This document shows, one piece after another, positions 1 to 4,941 of a stretch of DNA of 5,395 nucleotides (within the stretch, counting starts at the first letter, position 1; each line of letters opens with the position of its first letter). The position numbers and the translations under genes were made by a program. Under the pieces are notes generated by a model. It was given only the letters and a program-made list of their open reading frames with translations, searched no databases and was not told where the DNA came from. This DNA comes from Caryophanales bacterium UBA1709 (lineage in GTDB: Bacteria > Bacillota_I > Bacilli_A > RFN20 > UBA1709): NCBI GenBank assembly GCA_002317215.1, contig DCJD01000019.1, forward strand, positions 1 through 5,395, in the 5' to 3' direction.

Positions 1-1232
1 ATGGCTACAATGATAACGATGATATCAATAGTAGTACAGTACATGTTCAATCGGGAACTATTAAAGGTAATCCATTTGTATTAGAAAGACAATTTAATAC
101 ATATCTTGGTACTAAAACATATTATGGATCAATAGTTATTCATTGGACTACAACTGAAACTGATAGCGAAGGACATAGTCATATAGTTCATCACACTGAA
201 ACACTAACAGCATCAGTTACTAAACCTTGTCCTTATTATCATTATCAAACTTATATGATTTACGGTAATGAAGCAGCACCTAAATTAATATTTAGTAGAA
301 ATAGTCAACAATGCAGTAGTTATGATGATGATAAATTAGAAAAGTATTGTAAGAAATATGAGAATAAATTAGATAAACTTACTAAAAAAGCAACTAATAG
401 TGAAACTAAAAACTTTACCAGATTAGCCAATACCAAATTCGAAGCATGTTTTAATGCTTTAGATAGAAATGATGAAGTAGAATTTAGATTATTATTTACT
501 CCACTTGCTCAATCTAATATGGTTAAGTTATTAAGAAGTAATGAAGGATTTGGAGATGACTTTAGATTTAAAAAGAATAAGAAGATTAATATTATCAGTT
601 CATCTCATTCTCAAAACTTCAATTATTGTATGAATCTAAGTGATTATTATCATTATGATATTAGAGTTATTAAACAAAGATTTATATCGTATACTACCAC
701 TTACTTTAAATGTTTATACTTTGATTTAGCTCCACTTCTTTCAATTCCAGAATATCAACAATATAAATCATTAGATTATATATATGGTAAAAACTATCTA
801 TATAATACTACTACTTATGAACATGAAATTATCGCAAATTCTTATACTCATGATGAGTTTAGACCTAAGAACTGTGATACACAATATATTATTAAAGATA
901 GTGGATGTATCAAAGATAAATCATATGATAGAGTTAAAATAACTAGTTATGGTTATAAACAAATCCCTAAAGTTGATATGATACCAGTTCTTGGTGGTGA
1001 TGGGGATATGCATTTAGTCCCAGTAGAATACTTTATCTATGAACCAGTCAAATCAAGTTATAATTTAAGCGTAACAAATACTAATATAAAACAATCAAAT
1101 TCTGATACTATTATTAATAAGAATAATAGTATAATAGTAAAGAGAGGAATCTTATCATATCTTGGTATTGATGATTCTACTCTAGAAAACGATATTAACA
1201 ATATTATTAAAGATATTAAGGAGGATAAATAA
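1..1232 (+). CDS. C-terminal part of a large conserved-looking protein of unknown function, lemA operon partner
   Basis: The reading frame is open from base 3 to the TAA at 1230-1232, giving 409 visible residues. The ATG at 255 is an internal Met (visible residue 85), because in-frame coding continues upstream without a stop to the window edge. The true start lies outside the window. I do not recognise the family. Visible traits are a polar stretch rich in His, Thr and Tyr before residue 85 (HSHIVHH, then ETLTASVTKPCPYY), a charged, probably coiled segment near residues 110-130 (DDDKLEKYCKKYENKLDKL), eight scattered cysteines, and an Asn/Ile/Lys-rich tail. No membrane segment is visible here, so any anchor would be in the missing N-terminus. 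lemA follows one base after the stop, so the two are surely co-transcribed and likely translationally coupled. By inference it works with LemA at the membrane. The coding call is firm; the function is open. Confidence 0.85.
   Translation, partial: GYNDNDDINSSTVHVQSGTIKGNPFVLERQFNTYLGTKTYYGSIVIHWTTTETDSEGHSHIVHHTETLTASVTKPCPYYHYQTYMIYGNEAAPKLIFSRNSQQCSSYDDDKLEKYCKKYENKLDKLTKKATNSETKNFTRLANTKFEACFNALDRNDEVEFRLLFTPLAQSNMVKLLRSNEGFGDDFRFKKNKKINIISSSHSQNFNYCMNLSDYYHYDIRVIKQRFISYTTTYFKCLYFDLAPLLSIPEYQQYKSLDYIYGKNYLYNTTTYEHEIIANSYTHDEFRPKNCDTQYIIKDSGCIKDKSYDRVKITSYGYKQIPKVDMIPVLGGDGDMHLVPVEYFIYEPVKSSYNLSVTNTNIKQSNSDTIINKNNSIIVKRGILSYLGIDDSTLENDINNIIKDIKEDK
1218..1224 (+). promoter_or_regulatory. lemA ribosome binding site
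   Basis: AAGGAGG lies 9 nt before the lemA ATG at 1234 and within the last codons of the upstream gene. Its strength fixes the lemA start and shows that translation can start there independently. Confidence 0.85.
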
Positions 1233-1233
1233 T

Positions 1234-1890
1234 ATGGCAAATGAATTAGATGAATTAAACGCAGTAGTTAACGAAAACGGAAGAGACATTAACGTAATTG
1301 AAAAACAAATCAAAGTTAGTGTTGGTAAAGGAAGTACTATATTTGAAGTATTACTTTGGGTATTAGGTATTATCCCAGGAGTTATATTCTTATTTAGAAA
1401 GATTAAAGCTAAAGAATACTTAGATAAAGTTCAACAAAAACTTCAACATAACGCATCTACTGTTGATAACTATTTAGAACAAAGAGTAGTTGTCTTACAA
1501 AATGCTGCTAAACTTGTTGATAAAGCAATTAAGTTAGATAAAGAAACTTATACTGAAATAGCAAAACTTAGAAGTGGTAAAGCCGATGAATTTACTACTA
1601 GTAACGCTGCTATTGAACACGCATCAAGAGCTATTAATGTTCAAATTGAAAAATATCCAGAACTTCAAGCTCATAAAGAAATTGCTGATGCAATGCAACA
1701 AAATAGTTATTTACAAAAAGAAATCACTGCCGCAAGAGAAGTATACAATGATACTGTAAATGAATGGAACAGAGCTATCTTTGTTTGGCCAGCACAAAAA
1801 ATTGTCGCTGCTAAAAATGGTTACACCACTCGTATCCCATTCTCAGTTTCTAAAGAAACTAAGAAGAAAGCAAAAGAAGTATTTTTCTAA
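1234..1890 (+). CDS. lemA: LemA family membrane protein
   Basis: A 218-residue protein matching the LemA family in its C-terminal two thirds. The recognisable pattern includes EQRVVVLQNAAKLV (about 82-95), a YPELQAHKEI segment, an ITAAREVYNDTVNEWNRAI segment, and a Phe/Trp-Pro turn close to the C-terminus. LemA proteins are helical-bundle proteins anchored by one N-terminal membrane helix, and their biochemical role is not settled. Here the hydrophobic helix is at about residues 35-54 (TIFEVLLWVLGIIPGVIFLF) and is followed by basic residues (RKIKAK). It is preceded by an unusually long hydrophilic stretch of 34 residues. The ATG is supported by AAGGAGG at 1218-1224, 9 nt upstream, which lies inside the end of the preceding gene. 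The stop of that gene is one base before this start. A strong hairpin follows 7 nt after the stop and ends the operon. Confidence 0.88.
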   Translation: MANELDELNAVVNENGRDINVIEKQIKVSVGKGSTIFEVLLWVLGIIPGVIFLFRKIKAKEYLDKVQQKLQHNASTVDNYLEQRVVVLQNAAKLVDKAIKLDKETYTEIAKLRSGKADEFTTSNAAIEHASRAINVQIEKYPELQAHKEIADAMQQNSYLQKEITAAREVYNDTVNEWNRAIFVWPAQKIVAAKNGYTTRIPFSVSKETKKKAKEVFF

Positions 1891-1897
1891 TCAAATT

Positions 1898-1920
1898 AAA
1901 AAGGGTCTAAGACCCTTTTT
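1898..1920. terminator. Bidirectional intrinsic terminator between lemA and ttcA
   Basis: A perfect 10-bp inverted repeat (AAAAAGGGTC, loop TAA, GACCCTTTTT) sits between convergent genes. Read on either strand it gives a GC-core stem flanked by A-runs and U-runs, so it can terminate both transcripts. It also contains the last codons and the TAG stop (1907-1909 on the complement) of the minus-strand gene, so that gene's coding end and terminator are the same DNA. Confidence 0.9.
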
Positions 1921-2659
1921 CTTTGCTCTCTTCTTTGATCCATAATTCATTATGGTCAAAGTTTTGTAATAAGATGGAGAAATTATTTTTAGCTTCTGGA
2001 TATTTCTTATATAGATCTTTAAGCATATTTTTCATTTCTTCTCTTTGGGTGTGTTTGTTATTAGGACAAGTAGAAGGTAAGATAGGGATATTACTTGATT
2101 TAATGGTATGAGTAATATCTTTTTCTTTAGCATATACCATTGGTCTAATACAAATAAGATTTTCTTTACTTAAAATAGTTTTTGGTTTGAAAGATGCAAT
2201 TCTTCCACCATATATCGCATTTAATAATAAAGTTTCTATAGCATCATCATTATGATGAGCAAAAGCTATTTTATTACAGTTATATTTATGGGCTGCTTTA
2301 CATAAAGCGGCTTTTTTCATTCTACTGCAGATACTGCAAGGTAATTTATCATTTTTAATATGTAGTTTTAATACTTCATAGACATTAGGTTCACTTATTT
2401 CTTCATGAAATTCTATATCTTTACTCTTTAAGTATTCAATTATCACACTATTATCTAATTTATCAAACCCTAAATTGATATTGATGGCGATAATATTGTA
2501 GTCTTTCTTGGAAAAATATTTATATAGACGTAAGGCTTCAACAAATACCATGGAGTCTTTTCCATACGAAAGACCAATAGCAATATTATCGCCACTTTCT
2601 ATCAAATTAAAATCAAGATCAGCTTGTTTAATAGCACCTAATATCTTATTCATTGACAT
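1907..2659 (-). CDS. ttcA: TtcA-family PP-loop ATPase, probable tRNA thiolation enzyme
   Basis: A 250-residue protein of the TtcA/TilS-like N-type ATP pyrophosphatase superfamily. The ATP-binding PP-loop is SYGKDS at residues 31-36. Further TtcA signatures are PCSICSRMKK with a CxxC pair (C108, C111), AHHNDDAIET at about 134-143, and a late cysteine in STCPNN (C198). In characterised TtcA, two CxxC cysteines plus a third C-terminal cysteine hold a 4Fe-4S cluster used to thiolate cytidine 32 of tRNA. All three positions appear to be kept here, so that activity is the best inference, although related family members can act on other tRNA positions. The usual SGGKDS loop has Tyr in place of the first Gly. 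The gene is convergent with lemA and divergent from truB. There are two candidate starts, ATG at 2659 and ATG at 2653, and neither has an SD. Confidence 0.85.
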   Translation of the reverse strand: MSMNKILGAIKQADLDFNLIESGDNIAIGLSYGKDSMVFVEALRLYKYFSKKDYNIIAININLGFDKLDNSVIIEYLKSKDIEFHEEISEPNVYEVLKLHIKNDKLPCSICSRMKKAALCKAAHKYNCNKIAFAHHNDDAIETLLLNAIYGGRIASFKPKTILSKENLICIRPMVYAKEKDITHTIKSSNIPILPSTCPNNKHTQREEMKNMLKDLYKKYPEAKNNFSILLQNFDHNELWIKEESKEKGS

Positions 2660-2665
2660 AACTAC

Positions 2666-2691
2666 TATATTATAAATAAATTTATAATATA
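2666..2691. repeat. Perfect 12-bp inverted repeat over the ttcA promoter
   Basis: TATATTATAAAT and ATTTATAATATA are exact reverse complements separated by two bases. The repeat covers the -10 and spacer of the predicted ttcA promoter and, by symmetry, places a second TATAAT on the plus strand at 2683-2688. It could be an operator or a two-way promoter element. The arms contain only A and T, so chance is a real alternative. Confidence 0.5.
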
Positions 2692-2697
2692 TTTGAA
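2669..2697 (-). promoter_or_regulatory. Predicted ttcA promoter, near-leaderless
   Basis: On the minus strand, -35 TTCAAA (2697-2692, four of six consensus bases) and -10 TATAAT (2674-2669, perfect) are 17 bp apart. The predicted +1 is a G at 2662, three bases before the first ATG at 2659. A perfect 12-bp inverted repeat fills the -10 and spacer. No SD precedes either candidate start. Confidence 0.6.
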
Positions 2698-2706
2698 GAA
2701 GATGAC

Positions 2707-2735
2707 TTTATAATACTTAACTAATTCAGTATAAT
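2707..2735 (+). promoter_or_regulatory. Predicted truB promoter, near-leaderless
   Basis: -35 TTTATA (2707-2712, four of six consensus bases) and -10 TATAAT (2730-2735, perfect) have a 17-bp spacer. The predicted +1 is the G at 2742, one base before the truB ATG. A second TATAAT at 2709-2714 has no good -35 and would give a leader of about 22 nt that also lacks an SD. Confidence 0.55.
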
Positions 2736-2742
2736 TTTATAG

Positions 2743-3576
2743 ATGGATAAGATATTTTATATTGATAAAAAGATGGGAGTATCTAGTTATGATGTTATTA
2801 GAGATATTAAACATAAGTTTAATATTACTAAGATTGGTCATGCTGGTACGTTAGATCCTTTTGCAACGGGATTACTTATTATAATGGTTGGAGAAACGAC
2901 TAAAGTTTCTAATTTCTTAATGAGTGATATTAAAGAATATGAGGCTACTATTAAATTAGGTATTGGTACAGATAGTTATGATTTAGATGGGAATATAATT
3001 GAAAGAAAAGAAGTACCTAATATTACTACTAAGGATATTTTAGATGTATTTGAGAAGTTTAAAGGAGATATTAAGCAAGTCCCACCTATGTATAGTGCGA
3101 TTAAGGTTAATGGGAAGAAATTATATGAATTAGCTAGAAAAAATCAAGAAATAGATTTAAAACCTAGGGATGTGCATATATATAATTTAGATTTAATTAG
3201 TTTTGAGAAAAATGAGATTAGATTTAAATGTATGGTATCTAAAGGAACTTATATAAGAAGTTTAGGAGTAGATATAGCAAAAGCATTAAATACAGTTGGA
3301 CATTTAACTAGTTTAAGAAGAATAAGAGTTGGTAAAGCTAGTATTAAAGATGCTATTGATGTGGTTAATATTAATGAAGAAAATGGGTATAATATAAAAG
3401 ATTGTTTAGATATGAAACAAGTTGTTATTGATGAGAGTTTAATTAAAGATGGAAAAAGAATTAAACTTGATATTGATGATGAATATGTCTTACTTCTTAA
3501 TAAAGATAGAAAAGAGATTGCAATATATCAAAAAGATGAGAATGAATATAAAAGTTTAAGAGGGTTTAATTTGTGA
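2743..3576 (+). CDS. truB: tRNA pseudouridine(55) synthase TruB
   Basis: This 277-residue enzyme isomerises uridine 55 in the T-loop of tRNAs. Family motifs appear in order: an N-terminal IDKKMGVSSYDV segment, the catalytic motif GHAGTLDPFATGLL with catalytic Asp at residue 38, KEYEATIKLG with the conserved active-site Tyr at 66, QVPPMYSAIKVNGKKLYELAR in the middle, and SKGTYIRSLGVDIA in the thumb-side core. The C-terminal PUA-like part is short, since typical TruB proteins are slightly over 300 residues. The ATG is placed correctly for the family because only a few residues normally precede the IDK motif. No SD is present, which fits the near-leaderless promoter. The TGA stop overlaps the GTG start of ribF, so the two are coupled. 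infB and rbfA, common upstream neighbours, are replaced by a divergent ttcA. Confidence 0.96.
   Translation: MDKIFYIDKKMGVSSYDVIRDIKHKFNITKIGHAGTLDPFATGLLIIMVGETTKVSNFLMSDIKEYEATIKLGIGTDSYDLDGNIIERKEVPNITTKDILDVFEKFKGDIKQVPPMYSAIKVNGKKLYELARKNQEIDLKPRDVHIYNLDLISFEKNEIRFKCMVSKGTYIRSLGVDIAKALNTVGHLTSLRRIRVGKASIKDAIDVVNINEENGYNIKDCLDMKQVVIDESLIKDGKRIKLDIDDEYVLLLNKDRKEIAIYQKDENEYKSLRGFNL
3559..3564 (+). promoter_or_regulatory. ribF ribosome binding site
   Basis: AGAGGG lies 8 nt before GTG at 3573 and inside the last truB codons. It supports the GTG start and the four-base overlap with the truB stop. Confidence 0.65.
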
Positions 3577-4463
3577 AAGTAGTATATCTTGATTTACCAA
3601 TTAATCATAAATTTACAAGATCAGTTATTGGACTTGGTTATTTTGATGGTGTTCATTTAGGACATCAAGATTTGATTAATAATGTTATTAAATTAGCAAA
3701 AGAAAAACATGTTAAATCATCTATTTTTACATTCGATATACCAATTAGAAAACTATTTAATAAAGAGTTTTATGGCGAGTTAACTCCTCTTAAATATAAA
3801 TTAGAAATATTTAAAAAAATAGGATTAGATATTTGTTATGTATTAAGATTTAATAAAGATATTGCAAGTATGGATAAGTCCTTATTTATAGGAGAAATTC
3901 TTGATAAACTTAATCTAGAAAGTATTGTTATTGGTAGCGATTTTAAATTTGGTAATAAGGCAGAAGGAGATGCTATATTACTTAAAAAACATTATCCAAC
4001 ATACATAGTAGATTTTGTTAATATATCTGGAATTAAAGTAAGTAGTAGCTCTATAATCGAATGGATTAGAAATGGACTAATTAGTAAAGCTAATAAAGAG
4101 ATAGATGATAGTAGAAAATACTTTATTGAAGGTAAAGTAATCCATGGTTTAGGAAATGGGAAAAAGTTTGGTTTACCAACTGCTAATGTTAATTATAATG
4201 GATTTGTTTTACCTAAGAATGGAGTATATAAAGTAAGTGTTAAATATAGAAATAAATTTTATAAAGGTGTTGCTAATATTGGCCTTCACCCAACTATTGA
4301 AAAATTACAATCACCTACTTTAGAAGTATTTATTGATCATTTCCATAAAAACATTTATAACAAGTCTATTAGAGTATATTTTATTGAATATTTAAGAGAT
4401 GAGGAAAGATTTGATTCCTTAGAAAAACTTGTTAATAAAGTAAAAGATGATTTAAGTAAATAA
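3573..4463 (+). CDS. ribF: Bifunctional riboflavin kinase / FAD synthetase RibF
   Basis: A 296-residue protein that phosphorylates riboflavin to FMN and adenylylates FMN to FAD. The N-terminal adenylyltransferase module shows GYFDGVHLGHQ (22-32) and VIGSDFKFGNKAEGD (119-133). The C-terminal flavokinase module shows GKVIHGLGNGKKFGLPTAN (187-205, with the PTAN motif at 202-205), then a GVANIGLHPTIE segment and LEVFIDHF, which holds the likely catalytic Glu. Two N-module motifs look altered: the usual TFDPHP reads TFDIPI (53-58), and the usual SSTxIR reads SSSSII (157-162), losing its Arg. The start is GTG, giving a GTGA overlap with the truB stop, and it is supported by AGAGGG. No FMN riboswitch precedes it, so expression should follow truB. 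Length is near the family norm of about 310. Confidence 0.95.
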   Translation: MKVVYLDLPINHKFTRSVIGLGYFDGVHLGHQDLINNVIKLAKEKHVKSSIFTFDIPIRKLFNKEFYGELTPLKYKLEIFKKIGLDICYVLRFNKDIASMDKSLFIGEILDKLNLESIVIGSDFKFGNKAEGDAILLKKHYPTYIVDFVNISGIKVSSSSIIEWIRNGLISKANKEIDDSRKYFIEGKVIHGLGNGKKFGLPTANVNYNGFVLPKNGVYKVSVKYRNKFYKGVANIGLHPTIEKLQSPTLEVFIDHFHKNIYNKSIRVYFIEYLRDEERFDSLEKLVNKVKDDLSK

Positions 4464-4467
4464 TTAT

Positions 4468-4496
4468 TTGATTTAATACTATATTTATAGTATTAT
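4468..4496 (+). promoter_or_regulatory. Predicted rpsO promoter
   Basis: -35 TTGATT (4468-4473) and -10 TATTAT (4491-4496) are 17 bp apart, immediately after the ribF stop. The predicted +1 is the G at 4503, exactly the first base of the small GGTC-TAA-GACC hairpin. The transcript leader would be 88 nt. Confidence 0.65.
4474..4495. repeat. Perfect 10-bp inverted repeat over the rpsO promoter
   Basis: TAATACTATA and TATAGTATTA are exact reverse complements with a two-base centre. They span the spacer and most of the -10. The repeat has no following T-run, so it is a poor terminator for ribF. An operator role is possible, and chance is possible too because only one base pair is G-C. Confidence 0.45.
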
Positions 4497-4502
4497 ATAT
4501 GC

Positions 4503-4590
4503 GGTCTAAGACCCTAACTTAACCTATGTTATTCGTTTCTCCAACGAACTACTTGGATTAAGCTTGAATTAATTAATAGGAGGAAATATT
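4503..4590 (+). promoter_or_regulatory. Structured rpsO leader, candidate S15 autoregulatory element
   Basis: The 88-nt leader can form three elements. A 5'-terminal hairpin GGTC/GACC (4503-4506 with 4510-4513) has a TAA loop. A stem pairs CTTAACC (4518-4524) with GGATTAAG (4555-4562), with one bulged A. An apical 6-bp hairpin pairs TTCGTT (4532-4537) with AACGAA (4543-4548). The apical loop TCTCC (4538-4542), with the adjoining T, is complementary to GGAGGA of the SD at 4579-4584 (six pairs, one G-U). This would be a pseudoknot that hides the ribosome binding site. S15 represses its own translation through mRNA structures in several phyla, including by a pseudoknot in E. coli. The match to that mechanism is inference from pairing alone. 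Confidence 0.6.
4578..4583 (+). promoter_or_regulatory. rpsO ribosome binding site
   Basis: AGGAGG lies 7 nt before the ATG at 4591. It is a near-perfect SD, and it is also the predicted partner of the leader hairpin loop, so its access may be regulated. Confidence 0.85.
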
Positions 4591-4860
4591 ATGGCACTAA
4601 CTAAAGAACAAACATCTGCAATCATTAAGAAGTTTGGAAAAAACGAAAATGATTCTGGTTCTGTAGAAGTACAAGTCGCTCTATTGACTCAACAAATTAA
4701 TGAATTAACTGAACACTTAAAAGTTCATAAACACGATGCTTCAAGTAGACGTGGATTATTAATTCTTGTTGGTAAAAGAAGAGGATTACTTGACTACTTA
4801 AAGAGTGAAAACGAAGAAAAGTATGTTAAGTTAATTAATGACTTAGGTATCAGAAAGTAA
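4591..4860 (+). CDS. rpsO: 30S ribosomal protein S15
   Basis: The 89-residue length is exactly that of bacterial S15. The protein binds the 16S rRNA central-domain three-way junction early in small-subunit assembly. The sequence follows the family throughout: MALTKEQ start, KNENDSGSVEVQVALLT, the HKHDASSRRGLLILVGKRR core, and LGIRK end. The rRNA-contacting residues appear as H42, H46, D49 and S52, counting the initiator Met. The family-typical Pro in GSPEVQ is Val here (residue 25). The gene has its own promoter, a structured leader and a strong SD upstream, and an intrinsic terminator directly downstream. It is therefore probably a single-gene transcript rather than part of a long operon with pnp. 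Confidence 0.98.
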   Translation: MALTKEQTSAIIKKFGKNENDSGSVEVQVALLTQQINELTEHLKVHKHDASSRRGLLILVGKRRGLLDYLKSENEEKYVKLINDLGIRK

Positions 4861-4867
4861 GAAAACT

Positions 4868-4901
4868 AAATAGAATCTAATATATTAGATTCTATTTTTT
4901 T
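4868..4901 (+). terminator. rpsO intrinsic terminator
   Basis: A perfect 13-bp stem (4868-4880 pairing with 4885-4897) has a TATA loop and a T-run from 4895 to 4901. It starts 7 nt after the rpsO stop. It would separate rpsO from pnp, and its 3' arm touches the pnp promoter region. Confidence 0.9.
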
Positions 4902-4909
4902 ATATATAG

Positions 4910-4918
4910 TGCTATAAT
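4910..4918 (+). promoter_or_regulatory. Predicted pnp promoter with extended -10
   Basis: TGCTATAAT (4910-4918) is a perfect extended -10 (TGnTATAAT). The -35 position (TTCTAT, 4890-4895) is poor and lies inside the rpsO terminator, as expected for an extended -10 promoter. The predicted +1 is the G at 4925, giving a 17-nt leader that carries GAGGTGA at 4929-4935. Confidence 0.7.
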
Positions 4919-4941
4919 TGAAAAGATTGAGGTGAATTAAT

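Noticed and set aside
1..84. ATG at base 1 as a gene start
   Set aside because: That frame reaches a stop within about 28 codons, and the real coding frame begins at base 3.
255..257. ATG at 255 as the start of the first gene
   Set aside because: The frame is open and protein-like for 84 codons upstream to the window edge, and there is no SD before 255. It is an internal Met.
1058..1240. Minus-strand hydrophobic 60-residue frame
   Set aside because: It lies antisense to the end of the first gene, crosses the lemA start, and its hydrophobic look follows from reading AT-rich codons backwards.
1574..1945. Two plus-strand frames of 61 codons within and after lemA
   Set aside because: They are shadows in another frame of lemA and have no SD or recognisable product.
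1923..2111. Plus-strand frame of 62 codons
   Set aside because: It is antisense to the end of ttcA, which has clear family motifs.
3500..3572. FMN riboswitch or other riboswitch before ribF
   Set aside because: There is no intergenic space: ribF starts inside truB.
3574..3582. TGA read as Trp, extending truB to the TAG at 3580
   Set aside because: The plus-strand proteins checked use TGG for Trp and have no internal TGA, and the GTGA overlap with ribF is a normal coupling arrangement.
4474..4500. Terminator after ribF
   Set aside because: The palindrome has almost no G-C pairs and no T-run, and it overlaps a good promoter.
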